Source of the DNA: a virus
IMG/VR virus record: IMGVR_UViG_3300006846_000001
Coordinates: 1 to 64,000 of that record
Length of the DNA: 64,000 nt
Direction: 5' to 3' (one strand)
The notes beneath the pieces are model-generated. The model saw only the letters and a program-made list of their open reading frames with translations. It ran no database searches and was not told the origin of the DNA. Position 1 is the first letter of the stretch; each line of letters opens with the position of its first letter. The position numbers were made by a program, and so were the translations under genes. Below, piece by piece: positions 15,142 through 21,879 of the stretch.

Positions 15142-15539
15142 GGGGTCTCTCCGATGGTGAAGCGGCGGGCGCCAGCCGAGATGGCCGCTGAGGCCAGCGC
15201 CAGGGCTTGGGGGTGGGTGATGGTGTGGCGGGTCTGGCACCGGGGGCATCGAGTGGCTAGGGCCCACTCAGTGAGGTTGGTGGGGCTGGCTATCCATGTG
15301 CCGTGGGCGGGCCAGCCCGGGTTCTGTGACTGGATGTCACGGAGGCGCTCGTTGTCGACTTTGACGGCGCGCCACACGTGGACGCTCCCGTCCTGGACGC
15401 CGGCCACAGCGAGGGGCAGCGTGCAGGCGCCACAGTGGCCGAGTATCCACCGGCGCGGTCCTCGGTGCCGGGCGGGGACGGAGCCATGAGCGCCCGGGAA
15501 GCGCATGGGCGGCCGAGGGTGACGGGGCTGGCTCGTCAT
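15138..15539 (-). CDS. Small protein with two CxxC pairs
   Basis: 133 aa from ATG 15539 (ATGA overlap). HCGACTLPL and TRCPRCQTRH are two zinc half-sites about 60 residues apart, with a central segment similar to other zinc-ribbon proteins of this genome. Probable structural zinc; function unknown. Confidence 0.6.
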   Translation of the reverse strand: MTSQPRHPRPPMRFPGAHGSVPARHRGPRRWILGHCGACTLPLAVAGVQDGSVHVWRAVKVDNERLRDIQSQNPGWPAHGTWIASPTNLTEWALATRCPRCQTRHTITHPQALALASAAISAGARRFTIGETP

Positions 15540-16210
15540 GGGTTCCAGTTCCAGGGGACGGAGACTTGCCCGCGGGCGGGGACCGGGGCGGGGGTGGCGC
15601 CCTTGCCCCCGCAGACGGGGCACTGCTGGTGGCGCCGGCCGTGGGCCTCGATGATCACGCCGCCCACGTCAGGGTCAGGGTCCACCTCGCCGCGGCCCCA
15701 GCAGTAGGGGCACCGGTCGAGGATGGTCGCGGGGTCCCGCATGATGAGGCCGTAGCGCCCTGGAGTGAAGTCGCCGAGGGGGAGCTGGTCGGAGACGTCC
15801 AGGCACGCCTCGCTGGTCCCGATGCCGGGCCGGTAGTAGCAGGCCCGGTCCCCGGCCGCGTCCACGACGATGGCCCCGGCGGCCAGCGCCTCTGGCGTCG
15901 CTTCGAAGGGCTCGGCCACGATGGGCACACACTCAACGAGCTCGACGCCCCCGGTGATGGCGCAGAAGTAGTCGTCATCGTCGGCCACGAGGTCAAGCTC
16001 GAGGCTGGAGATCGCGGCGACGATGCGGGCCTCGACGCTGTAGGCGTACTGGTGGCCGGCGTGCCACACCTCCCAGAAGCTCTGGCGGTCGCGGTTGTGG
16101 TGGATGGCCAGCCGGCCCCGGTACTTGCACGGGCGGGGCCTCGTCTCGATCCACTTGAAGCCGCCTACCAGGCACAGGCCCCAGTGGGCCTTGACGGTGA
16201 GGGCCTTCAC
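15536..16210 (-). CDS. ASCH-domain-like protein with DnaJ-type zinc repeats
   Basis: 224 aa. The N-terminus MKALTVKAHWGLCLVGGFKW followed by IETRPRP and YRGRLAIHHN fits the ASCH/PUA-like fold (invariant Lys and Glu-x-Arg). The C-terminus carries CPYCWGRG and CPVCGGKG, two CxxCxGxG zinc repeats as in DnaJ. ASCH proteins bind RNA or modified nucleosides, so an RNA-linked role is plausible. It overlaps the genes on both sides. Confidence 0.7.
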   Translation of the reverse strand: MKALTVKAHWGLCLVGGFKWIETRPRPCKYRGRLAIHHNRDRQSFWEVWHAGHQYAYSVEARIVAAISSLELDLVADDDDYFCAITGGVELVECVPIVAEPFEATPEALAAGAIVVDAAGDRACYYRPGIGTSEACLDVSDQLPLGDFTPGRYGLIMRDPATILDRCPYCWGRGEVDPDPDVGGVIIEAHGRRHQQCPVCGGKGATPAPVPARGQVSVPWNWNP

Positions 16211-16758
16211 TCTGAGGCGGGGGCCGTGCTCGCGACCGGGACGCCCACGGTGTAGCGGCCGGGGTCATAGATGGCGCGGGCGCCGGCCACGTGGCCGGCC
16301 AGGCGGGGCGGCAGCAGGACCTCAGGCGAGACCCGGTCGGCGAGGTGGGCGACGAGCCACAGCAACTCGCCCAGGTAGCGGCCGCCCGTGGAGCGGTCCG
16401 CCTCAGTGTCCTTGTACTCCTCGAGGAGGGCGTTGTGGATGAGGCGGTGGCTGTCCGCCAGCCGGTAGATGTCTTTGAAGAGGACGCCCGTGCGGTCGTA
16501 GCTGTGGGTGATGCGGTCCACCTCATCGGGAGTGAGGGCCCGCTCCAGGGGCGGCTCGGGCCAGTCGGCCTCGTCACCGCGGATGGCGTCGAGGACTTCC
16601 CGGGCCAGCGCCTCCACGACGGTGCGGACGCCGGCGGGCATCTCGGTCAGGGAGAGGGGCGTGCTCACCGATGCGATGGTGGCGGCGATGCGCTCGACCA
16701 TGAAGGGCGGGTGCTGGTAGGCGCGGGGCGCCTCGGTCTCGGTCTGTGCGTCGGTCAC
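16207..16758 (-). CDS. Hypothetical helical protein, leaderless GTG start
   Basis: 183 aa, GTG at 16758, 7 nt after the -10 of the 16769 palindrome. Mostly helical (VERIAATIASV, LGELLWLVAHLADRV); no motif recognised. First gene of the unit that leads through the ASCH protein toward terL. Confidence 0.7.
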   Translation of the reverse strand: MTDAQTETEAPRAYQHPPFMVERIAATIASVSTPLSLTEMPAGVRTVVEALAREVLDAIRGDEADWPEPPLERALTPDEVDRITHSYDRTGVLFKDIYRLADSHRLIHNALLEEYKDTEADRSTGGRYLGELLWLVAHLADRVSPEVLLPPRLAGHVAGARAIYDPGRYTVGVPVASTAPASE

Positions 16759-16768
16759 GGCCGTTACA

Positions 16769-16782
16769 TTAACCCGGGTTAG
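16769..16782 (-). promoter_or_regulatory. CTAAC palindrome-promoter
   Basis: CTAACCCGGGTTAA on the minus strand. -10 TAATGT, 7 nt to GTG 16758; -35 weak (AACGCG). Confidence 0.75.
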
Positions 16783-16795
16783 CCCCGGGCGCGTT

Positions 16796-16827
16796 GAGGG
16801 CCGCCACCGGGCACAGTGGCGGCCCTC
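16796..16827 (-). terminator. Terminator hairpin after the 59-aa membrane gene
   Basis: 12-bp perfect stem (16796-16807 with 16816-16827), 8-nt loop, right after the stop at 16840 and before the next promoter. Confidence 0.75.
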
Positions 16828-16839
16828 GTAGCTGGTGGG

Positions 16840-17019
16840 CTACTTGCTGGCCCGGCCCACGAGGAAGGCGACGCCGAGGAGGATCAGGAGGCGGGCCACG
16901 TTCTGGGGGCCGGGGAGGAGGGCCCGCACGGCGGCGGGCGGGACGGGGATGGGATCGTTGTCGGAGGGATCGGCGGGCAGCCGCTCGGAGAGGATGCGGT
17001 AGGCGTCGCGGGGGTTCAT
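16840..17019 (-). CDS. Small C-tail-anchored membrane protein, leaderless
   Basis: 59 aa (MNPRDAYRILSERLP...). A polar N-terminus and one C-terminal membrane helix (VARLLILLGVAFLVG). A stand-alone cassette: degenerate palindrome promoter at 17030, hairpin terminator after it. Tail-anchored toxin-sized protein; function unknown. Confidence 0.65.
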   Translation of the reverse strand: MNPRDAYRILSERLPADPSDNDPIPVPPAAVRALLPGPQNVARLLILLGVAFLVGRASK

Positions 17020-17029
17020 GCCGGCCACG

Positions 17030-17043
17030 CTAACCCACGTGAG
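17030..17043 (-). promoter_or_regulatory. Degenerate CTAAC palindrome-promoter
   Basis: CTCACGTGGGTTAG on the minus strand: the -10 half (TAGCGT) is kept, the distal half lost. 7 nt to ATG 17019. May be less tightly controlled. Confidence 0.5.
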
Positions 17044-17057
17044 CGCCCCGGACGCGG

Positions 17058-17092
17058 CAGCGGCGCCGCCCCTGGTGGGTGCGGCGCCGCTG
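17058..17092 (-). terminator. Terminator hairpin after the 66-aa gene
   Basis: 12-bp perfect stem (17058-17069 with 17081-17092) between the stop at 17106 and the next promoter. Confidence 0.75.
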
Positions 17093-17105
17093 GCGGGTCT
17101 CACTC

Positions 17106-17306
17106 TCAGGCGGCCGGCCGCTCGATGTCGAAGCGCACCGAGTCGCTGTAGACCATGCGGCCGGTGCGGCCCTGGTAGGTGGTGGTGATGAGCATGCCCC
17201 CGTCGGTGGCGACGACGTGGTTGACGACCTTGCGGGTCACACCGGCGACGATGACGTCGCCCTTGCGGATGAAGCGGGGGCTGCGGCTCAGGTGCGTCGT
17301 GCTCAT
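17106..17306 (-). CDS. Small beta-rich protein, leaderless cassette
   Basis: 66 aa (MSTTHLSRSPRF...). A basic N-terminus followed by strands with VTRKVVNHVV and GGMLITTTYQ. It looks like a small SH3/KOW-like barrel, but this is impression only. Single-gene cassette: promoter 17316, terminator 17058-17092. Confidence 0.65.
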   Translation of the reverse strand: MSTTHLSRSPRFIRKGDVIVAGVTRKVVNHVVATDGGMLITTTYQGRTGRMVYSDSVRFDIERPAA

Positions 17307-17315
17307 AGGAAGATA

Positions 17316-17329
17316 CTAACCCGGGTTAG
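17316..17329 (-). promoter_or_regulatory. CTAAC palindrome-promoter
   Basis: Perfect 14-mer. TTGACC, 18 bp, TAGTAT, 6 nt to ATG 17306. About 30 bp identical to the 8076 copy. Confidence 0.85.
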
Positions 17330-17355
17330 CGGGTTCGGTCAAGGGTGAGCGCGAA

Positions 17356-17386
17356 GATGCCGCCGGGGCGGTGGCCCGGCGGCATC
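17356..17386 (-). terminator. Terminator hairpin after the 109-aa gene
   Basis: 12-bp perfect stem (17356-17367 with 17375-17386), 7-nt loop, just after the stop at 17399. Confidence 0.75.
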
Positions 17387-17398
17387 TGGCGGAAGGGG

Positions 17399-17728
17399 TC
17401 AGGGGACGATGCCGCTGTCCACGAAGCTGCGGGCCGTGGCCACGGCGACCTCGATGGGCAGGTCGCCCACGAGGACCTCGTCGGCCTCGCCCTGGGCGGC
17501 GTCAGCGGACAGGTAGCACACGAGGGCCTCGCCGTCCTCAGCGGTGTCGGCCGTCATGCACAGCTTGGCGCCGGCGTCGTGGGCGGAGGTGATCTCGATG
17601 ACCATGCAGAAGCCGCCGGTCTGGGCGACGTCATGGTCGATGCCCGCCGCGGTGAGGGCAGCGGTGATGGGGTCGAGGCCCTGGGCGGTGGCAGCTTCGT
17701 TGCAGGCGCTGGTGTAGTCGGTGCTCAT
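17399..17728 (-). CDS. Hypothetical acidic protein, leaderless cassette
   Basis: 109 aa (MSTDYTSACNEAATAQG...). Alternating helix/strand and strongly acidic in the second half. Three scattered Cys without CxxC. Single-gene cassette between promoter 17740 and terminator 17356-17386. Confidence 0.65.
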   Translation of the reverse strand: MSTDYTSACNEAATAQGLDPITAALTAAGIDHDVAQTGGFCMVIEITSAHDAGAKLCMTADTAEDGEALVCYLSADAAQGEADEVLVGDLPIEVAVATARSFVDSGIVP

Positions 17729-17739
17729 GCCGATGACAC

Positions 17740-17753
17740 TAACCCGGGTTAGC
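17740..17753 (-). promoter_or_regulatory. CTAAC palindrome-promoter
   Basis: Perfect 14-mer. TTGACA, 18 bp, TAGTGT, 7 nt to ATG 17728. Best match to a sigma-70-type promoter in the set. Confidence 0.88.
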
Positions 17754-17761
17754 GGCGTCTG

Positions 17762-18031
17762 TCAAGCGGGGCGGCGGTGGGGGAAGTTGCCGTGGGTGAG
17801 GCGGTCCCACGCCAGAGCGCACCCGACGCGGTCGGTGAGCATGCCCAGGGCCGCCTCAATCACGGGGATGGTGGGCGCGGCCATGCCGGCCAGGTGCACG
17901 GCCGCCTGCTCCCACTGGGCGGGCGTCATGGCGCGGCCCAGGGTGAGGGTCCCCTCCGGCCCGCCGCCCAGCCCGTCGAGTGCACGGACCAGGCGGCGGG
18001 CCGCCGGGAGGTCAGAAGATGACCAGGCCAC
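17762..18031 (-). CDS. Hypothetical helical protein
   Basis: 89 aa, GTG start at 18031, overlapping the preceding gene by 20 nt. Helical with hydrophobic VIEAALGMLTDRVGCALAWD. The start is uncertain. Second gene of the 18239 unit; it ends just before the palindrome at 17740. Confidence 0.55.
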   Translation of the reverse strand: MAWSSSDLPAARRLVRALDGLGGGPEGTLTLGRAMTPAQWEQAAVHLAGMAAPTIPVIEAALGMLTDRVGCALAWDRLTHGNFPHRRPA

Positions 18032-18239
18032 CGGAGCCGCCGGGGGCCATGGGGACGATGCGGTCCCAGCCGGGTTCCAGCTCGGCGGCCGCCTGGGCCT
18101 CAGCGGCCTTGCGGGCCGAGTCCAGATTGGGAGCCTCCACGTCGATCTCCTCGATGGTGGCGTCGGGGCCGGTGCCGTACACGACGGCGAAGGTGAACAG
18201 GTGGCCCATGGGGACTGGTCCGAAGGGGTTCGTGCTCAT
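18012..18239 (-). CDS. Small protein, leaderless
   Basis: 75 aa (MSTNPFGPVPMGH...). Short beta hairpin (LFTFAVVYGTG) then an Ala/Glu-rich helix (ARKAAEAQAAAELE). No family recognised. Starts 6 nt after the -10 of the 18249 palindrome. Confidence 0.65.
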   Translation of the reverse strand: MSTNPFGPVPMGHLFTFAVVYGTGPDATIEEIDVEAPNLDSARKAAEAQAAAELEPGWDRIVPMAPGGSGGLVIF

Positions 18240-18248
18240 ACGAAGATA

Positions 18249-18262
18249 CTAACCCGGGTTAG
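18249..18262 (-). promoter_or_regulatory. CTAAC palindrome-promoter
   Basis: Perfect 14-mer. TAGACC, 18 bp, TAGTAT, 6 nt to ATG 18239. Confidence 0.85.
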
Positions 18263-18286
18263 CGCCATCGGTCTAGCGGGAGACGC

Positions 18287-18324
18287 GAGGAGGGGGCGCC
18301 CCGGGTGCGGGGCGCCCCCTCCTC
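18287..18324 (-). terminator. Very strong terminator hairpin after the 129-aa gene
   Basis: 16-bp perfect stem (18287-18302 with 18309-18324), 6-nt loop, immediately after the stop at 18331. Confidence 0.8.
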
Positions 18325-18330
18325 CGGCGA

Positions 18331-18720
18331 TCACATGGACGGGGCGTCCCGCAGGAGGCGGTCCGTCATGCCCTGGGGCAGGTTGAGCGCCCAGGCTACG
18401 GCCTCAGCGGGGCAGAGGCCAGCGGCGTGCTTCTCGTCCCACAGGCGGGTAGCGGCGATGGCCTCCCGCAGGGTGGGCCGCTCCAGCTCGATGGTCAGGA
18501 GGTGCTCGACGGCGGCGTCCCAGAGGGCCTGCTCGCGGGTGGCGTAGCCGCCGCCGATCTCCTCATCGGTGAGGCCGAGGGCGTCGGCCTTGCGGTCGAA
18601 GCGGGCGGCGGCCAGGTTGAAGCGGGCGCCGTGCCACACGTTGTACGGGGTGGCCGGGACGGTGGTCACCCACGGGCACAGGGGGCGGCCGTTGGGCTCA
18701 GTAGCGAAGGTGGTGCTCAT
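18331..18720 (-). CDS. Hypothetical protein, leaderless cassette
   Basis: 129 aa (MSTTFATEPNGRP...). Mixed, with helices ATREQALWDAAVEHLLTIEL and AEAVAWALNLPQ. Two isolated Cys. Single-gene cassette between promoter 18731 and the 16-bp hairpin. Function unknown. Confidence 0.65.
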   Translation of the reverse strand: MSTTFATEPNGRPLCPWVTTVPATPYNVWHGARFNLAAARFDRKADALGLTDEEIGGGYATREQALWDAAVEHLLTIELERPTLREAIAATRLWDEKHAAGLCPAEAVAWALNLPQGMTDRLLRDAPSM

Positions 18721-18730
18721 GCCCTGGATA

Positions 18731-18744
18731 GTAACCCGGGTTAG
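18731..18744 (-). promoter_or_regulatory. CTAAC palindrome-promoter
   Basis: CTAACCCGGGTTAC on the minus strand. TCGACA, 18 bp, TACTAT, 7 nt to ATG 18720. Confidence 0.82.
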
Positions 18745-18762
18745 CGGGTCGTGTCGAGGGCG

Positions 18763-19170
18763 TCATGGCTCGCCCTGGATACCGCACAGCCCAGCGAAGT
18801 GAGAGGCCCAGGCCAGCCACCGGTGCTCGTTGGCGGACCAGCGGCCGGCGGCCGTCTCAGCGTCGATCTGGGCGCGTGTGACGTCGGCGTCGGCCAGGTG
18901 CGATCGCAGCGCCGAGCGGACGTCATCAGTCGTCGCATCGATGACCTCTACGGGTGGGCGCTGCCAGGTCGCGGGGACGGCCCGGTGGCCGGTCTCGAGG
19001 ATCTCACCGTGGGCGCCCTGGTGCGCCCACGTCCCCTCCGGCTCATCGTGGGGGTCCAGGTCCTCGCGGCGCCCGACCCAGGTGGTGCGGGTCAGGAGGG
19101 CGCCGCAGGTGCAGGGTACCGGCTCACCGGCGATCCATGCGGCGTAGGCGGCCGCCTCGTCCACGTGCAT
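18763..19170 (-). CDS. Hypothetical protein with CxC motif
   Basis: 135 aa from ATG 19170 (TGATG overlap). Near the N-terminus VPCTCGALLTR, then a His/Glu-rich middle and a helical C-terminus ending in a Trp-rich segment (NEHRWLAWASHFAG). Possible metal site; function unknown. Confidence 0.6.
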   Translation of the reverse strand: MHVDEAAAYAAWIAGEPVPCTCGALLTRTTWVGRREDLDPHDEPEGTWAHQGAHGEILETGHRAVPATWQRPPVEVIDATTDDVRSALRSHLADADVTRAQIDAETAAGRWSANEHRWLAWASHFAGLCGIQGEP

Positions 19171-19487
19171 CAGAAGAGGCCCGGCCTGGTCCCAGCGACG
19201 CTGGAGACGCTGGACACGAAGCCCAGGCGGTACCCGTAGCCCTGCGCCTCGGTGTTACGCAGCCGGGCCGCGTTGAAGGTGATGTAGTGGACGGGGTGGG
19301 TGGTCCCCTCCGGCCGCCCGTAGGTCTGCTCGTGGCGGGTCTCCACGTCGGTGACGGCGCCGGGCTCGGCCTTCTCGAGGCGGGCCAGGAGGGCGTCCAG
19401 GTCGGGGGCGGGGCGGCCGTCCCGCGGCTGGCCCAGGTCATGGCAGACGAGGACCTCAGGGCGGGGCTGGAGGGGGTGGGTGCTCAT
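19170..19487 (-). CDS. Hypothetical protein, leaderless
   Basis: 105 aa (MSTHPLQPRPEVL...), 7 nt after the -10 of the 19498 palindrome. The middle is an acidic helix (DLDALLARLEKAEPGAVTDV), the C-terminus beta (THPVHYITFNAARL, YGYRLGFVSSV). Unassigned. Confidence 0.6.
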   Translation of the reverse strand: MSTHPLQPRPEVLVCHDLGQPRDGRPAPDLDALLARLEKAEPGAVTDVETRHEQTYGRPEGTTHPVHYITFNAARLRNTEAQGYGYRLGFVSSVSSVAGTRPGLF

Positions 19488-19497
19488 GCGGGGGATG

Positions 19498-19511
19498 CTA
19501 ACCCGGGTTAG
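19498..19511 (-). promoter_or_regulatory. CTAAC palindrome-promoter
   Basis: Perfect 14-mer. TCGACA, 18 bp, TAGCAT, 7 nt to ATG 19487. Carries the TAG stop of the preceding gene. Confidence 0.85.
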
Positions 19512-19728
19512 GCGTGGGTGTCGAGGGGTCGGCCGCGGCCCGGAGGGCGGAGCCGGCGACGCTGAGGGCCCGGTCGAAGCTCGTCTTCTGGGGGTTGAGG
19601 TTCGACCAGACGGCGATGGCGGCGCGGAAGAGGGCGTCACCGTCTAGGCCCAGGGTGTTGGCGAAGGCGGCGGCCTTGGCCTGGCGCGACTCCTCCGGGG
19701 TGAGGGTCGGGACGATGGGGCGGGCCAT
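19498..19728 (-). CDS. Small helical protein ending inside the palindrome
   Basis: 76 aa from ATG 19728 (TGATG overlap). Helical (EESRQAKAAAFANTLGLDGD, ALFRAAIAVWS). It ends Pro-Asn-Pro-Gly-stop, encoded by the palindrome. No family recognised. Confidence 0.6.
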   Translation of the reverse strand: MARPIVPTLTPEESRQAKAAAFANTLGLDGDALFRAAIAVWSNLNPQKTSFDRALSVAGSALRAAADPSTPTPNPG

Positions 19729-19955
19729 CAGCCCGTGACCGCCTTGATGCGCTCGATGGTGGCGTCGGGGTTGAGGTAGCGGATGCTGTAGGGCCAGCCC
19801 GAGGGGGCGTTCGGATCGTCCTCCTCCATCTCCAGGTGCCAGGCCCCGGCGTTGAGGTCGCAGGGCTCAGACACAGCGACGGTGTAGACCTTCCCGTCGA
19901 GGCGGACGCGGTCACCCACGCAGACACGGGTGACGGGCATGAGGCTCTCCGGCAT
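19728..19955 (-). CDS. Small beta-rich protein
   Basis: 75 aa from ATG 19955 (TGATG overlap). VCVGDRVRLDGKVYTVAVSE has the GDxVxxdGxxYtV pattern of a small barrel. The next gene upstream (19955-20308) ends with a similar GDVIVVDGRAYTV, so the two may share an ancestor. Function unknown. Confidence 0.6.
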   Translation of the reverse strand: MPESLMPVTRVCVGDRVRLDGKVYTVAVSEPCDLNAGAWHLEMEEDDPNAPSGWPYSIRYLNPDATIERIKAVTG

Positions 19956-20308
19956 CAGACCGTCACCACCTGACGCTGAGCGTCAAAGGTGATGGGCCGG
20001 TAGCCGGCGGCCGTCACGGTGTAGGCCCGGCCGTCCACGACGATGACGTCGCCCTGACCGAGGCGGCGGTGGCCGGCGTCCTCCCAGGCCTGGCGCAGGG
20101 CCACAGTCTCAGCGTCGGGCTCCAGGATGATGGCGCCCGGCTCGGAGGCGAAGGTCCAGATGGCCTTGCGGACCTCAGTGTCGATGTTGCGGCGGGCGGG
20201 GTAGCGGGCCGCCTCATAGACCTCGGCGGCGGGGGAGTAGGCGCCGATGAAGTCGGCGATGAGGTACACGATGACCTCACGGTCAGGCGCCGTGTTGGGG
20301 TTGCTCAT
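19955..20308 (-). CDS. Hypothetical protein with C-terminal barrel-like segment, leaderless
   Basis: 117 aa (MSNPNTAPDREV...). Helical N-terminus, then LGQGDVIVVDGRAYTVTAAG at the C-terminus, resembling its downstream neighbour. First gene of a four-gene TGATG-coupled unit from the 20319 promoter. Confidence 0.65.
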   Translation of the reverse strand: MSNPNTAPDREVIVYLIADFIGAYSPAAEVYEAARYPARRNIDTEVRKAIWTFASEPGAIILEPDAETVALRQAWEDAGHRRLGQGDVIVVDGRAYTVTAAGYRPITFDAQRQVVTV

Positions 20309-20318
20309 GCCTCCGACC

Positions 20319-20332
20319 CTAACCCGGGTTAG
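20319..20332 (-). promoter_or_regulatory. CTAAC palindrome within a 30-bp perfect palindrome
   Basis: The 14-mer is embedded in a perfect 30-bp palindrome (20311-20340) because the flanks also match (CTCCGACC / GGTCGGAG). -10 TAGGGT, 7 nt to ATG 20308; GGAGG also sits in the short leader. No good -35. Carries the TAG stop of the preceding gene. Confidence 0.8.
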
Positions 20333-20516
20333 GGTCGGAGCGCCAGGCCCACCTGGAGACGGCGCCTCCGGCGGTCACGAGGGTCACGTACACGAGGGCG
20401 TAGAGGACCGCTGGCGTCATCGACGCGTAGAAGATGGCCATGCCCGTCGTCACGGTGGTGAGGAGGCCGGCGTCAAACAGTCTCCTCGAGCGGCGGGGCT
20501 GAGTACTCAGCGTCAC
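20319..20516 (-). CDS. Small two-span membrane protein
   Basis: 65 aa, GTG start overlapping the previous stop (GTGA). Basic N-terminus, then hydrophobic segments (AGLLTTVTTGMAIFY and AVLYALVYVTLVTAGG). Its stop is in the palindrome. Function unknown. Confidence 0.6.
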   Translation of the reverse strand: MTLSTQPRRSRRLFDAGLLTTVTTGMAIFYASMTPAVLYALVYVTLVTAGGAVSRWAWRSDPNPG

Positions 20517-20704
20517 GCCTCGCGCGGGTCGGGGTCCTCAGCCTCAGGGGCGGCGGCGCAGCCCGTGAGGCCACGTGCGTCGGCCCTCTCTGCGCCTCTC
20601 CGGGCCTGAGCTCGGCGGGCCCTCCCGAGTGCGCTGGGCACGAGGGGAGCGGGATGGGTGGGCGTCTGGGGGCCGGCAGGCTGGCCGGGCGTCTCGTCAG
20701 GCAT
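20513..20704 (-). CDS. Small Ala/Pro/Arg-rich prot, leaderless
   Basis: 63 aa (MPDETPGQPAGP...). Low complexity, basic centre and acidic end. Starts 6 nt after the -10 of the 20714 palindrome and is coupled to the membrane protein downstream. Weak coding evidence beyond its position. Confidence 0.5.
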   Translation of the reverse strand: MPDETPGQPAGPQTPTHPAPLVPSALGRARRAQARRGAERADARGLTGCAAAPEAEDPDPREA

Positions 20705-20713
20705 ACGCCGACC

Positions 20714-20727
20714 CTAACCGGGGTTAG
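20714..20727 (-). promoter_or_regulatory. CTAAC palindrome-promoter (variant centre)
   Basis: CTAACCCCGGTTAG on the minus strand. TTGAGC, 18 bp, TAGGGT, 6 nt to ATG 20704. Confidence 0.8.
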
Positions 20728-20743
20728 GTGGGATGCTCAAGGG

Positions 20744-20815
20744 TCTGGGCGGGGCGATTCGAACGCCCGGCCTCCCGGTCCCGAACCGGGTGCGCTACCG
20801 CTGCGCTACGCCCAG
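20744..20815 (-). tRNA. tRNA-Pro (anticodon CGG)
   Basis: Complete cloverleaf: acceptor CTGGGCG/CGCCCAG with the C1-G72 pair usual for tRNA-Pro, D-arm GCGC-GCGC, anticodon arm CCCGG-TTCGGGA-CCGGG, T-loop TTCGAAT, A73. No CCA encoded. It lies at the 3' end of the Met-Cys microprotein operon, just after a hairpin. Confidence 0.93.
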
Positions 20816-20820
20816 CCATG

Positions 20821-20852
20821 AGGGCCTGGACGCGCGGTGGCGTTCAGGCCCT
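20821..20852 (-). terminator. Hairpin between the microprotein operon and tRNA-Pro
   Basis: 8-bp stem (20821-20828 with 20845-20852). It could terminate the operon or serve as a processing stem for the tRNA, which begins 6 nt downstream. Confidence 0.45.
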
Positions 20853-20893
20853 ACATCGGCGGCGGGGTAGGTCGCTGGCGCACCCCCGGGAGG

Positions 20894-21310
20894 TTACGCC
20901 TCCGGGCTGGCCTCGTCGATGACGTTGGGATGGAAGATGACGGACCGGGCGGCGCCCTCCAGCTCGTCCAGGTCGAGGCCCATGCCCGCGGCGGTGGCGC
21001 GGCGCTGCTCGGTCTTGTCGCCGACGGTGGCCTTGATGCCGGCCTCGGTGGATTCAAGGCGGAAGGTGGGCGGGAGGGTGCGCTTCTCGATCTCGATGAG
21101 GAGGCGCTGCGCCTCGTCGGCCTTCGCGGCCTGGTCGGCGATGGCATCCACGAGGTGGGGCAGCCAGGACGCGAGCTGGAGGATGCCGAACCGGAAGTGG
21201 TTGCTGGTCCGCCACTCGTCGCGGCGGTCACCGATGAGGGCCCCCAGCAGGGCCTGGTGCTGGTCCTCGGCGTCCGTCACGTTGATCGGGGCCGGCGGGT
21301 TGCCCACCAT
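20894..21310 (-). CDS. Hypothetical helical protein
   Basis: 138 aa from ATG 21310; a GTG at 21346 is the alternative start. Helices HQALLGALIGDRRDEWRTS and HLVDAIADQAAKADEAQRLL, then a beta part. Last protein gene of the 24.8-20.9 kb operon. It does not share the Met-Cys start of its neighbours. Confidence 0.6.
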   Translation of the reverse strand: MVGNPPAPINVTDAEDQHQALLGALIGDRRDEWRTSNHFRFGILQLASWLPHLVDAIADQAAKADEAQRLLIEIEKRTLPPTFRLESTEAGIKATVGDKTEQRRATAAGMGLDLDELEGAARSVIFHPNVIDEASPEA

Positions 21311-21456
21311 AGGAGGTCCCCGGTGAGGCGCATCGCTGCGGTCCACGGGCCGTTCGGGCGGGGGTCTGGCCCTTCACTCTTCATGCGGCCGAGGGTCTCG
21401 TCGGCCTGGCGGCGGGCCTCGGGGGTGTTGGGGCGGGGCGGCTCACTCTTGCACAT
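21277..21456 (-). CDS. Met-Cys microprotein
   Basis: 59 aa. Starts MCKSEPPRPNTP and ends with an amphipathic Trp/Arg helix (GPWTAAMRLTGDLLWWATRR). It overlaps both neighbours. Same plan as the other Met-Cys proteins: Met-Cys, polar linker, C-terminal Arg/Trp/Leu helix. Confidence 0.55.
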   Translation of the reverse strand: MCKSEPPRPNTPEARRQADETLGRMKSEGPDPRPNGPWTAAMRLTGDLLWWATRRPRST

Positions 21457-21688
21457 CGGGGGACTCCTGGGGGTTGGGGTCGGGGGGCCACACGTAGGCG
21501 TGGCTGGAGCCGGCGGCGCACGTGCCGTACCCGCGGCGGCGGAGGGCACGGAGTTTCACGTGGGTGATGGGCAGCGCCACGACGGCGGCCGCCTCCCGGG
21601 TGGGGAGGATGGCCGGGCCGATGATGGGCACGCGCATCTCATCGAGGACCTCGAGGAGGTGATCCTCTGCGGTGAGCTCGGTCGTCAT
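21443..21688 (-). CDS. Small HTH-like protein
   Basis: 81 aa from ATG 21688 (ATGA overlap). LPTREAAAVVALPITHVKLR is a plausible helix-turn-helix (winged/MerR type), followed by a Gly/Tyr-rich end. Could regulate the operon; not established. Confidence 0.55.
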   Translation of the reverse strand: MTTELTAEDHLLEVLDEMRVPIIGPAILPTREAAAVVALPITHVKLRALRRRGYGTCAAGSSHAYVWPPDPNPQESPDVQE

Positions 21689-21879
21689 GGGGCCAGGTCC
21701 TCGCAGTCCTGGCCCGTCCCGTCGACGTCGGCGCACCGGTTGGGGGTCTGGCTCGTGTCGGTATGGCCGGGCCGGTCGTCATCATCGGGTGGCGTCTGGC
21801 AGGCGCCGGTGACGGTGACGCCGAAGGCCACGATGCCGGCGGCGAGGGCGCGCCAGCGGTGCCGGCGGTAGGCGGTCAT
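21685..21879 (-). CDS. Small lipoprotein
   Basis: 64 aa from ATG 21879 (ATGA overlap). Basic start, hydrophobic helix and lipobox VTGAC (Cys27), then a short acidic exterior with two Cys (CADVDGTGQDC). Predicted to be lipid-anchored outside the membrane. Function unknown. Confidence 0.65.
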   Translation of the reverse strand: MTAYRRHRWRALAAGIVAFGVTVTGACQTPPDDDDRPGHTDTSQTPNRCADVDGTGQDCEDLAP

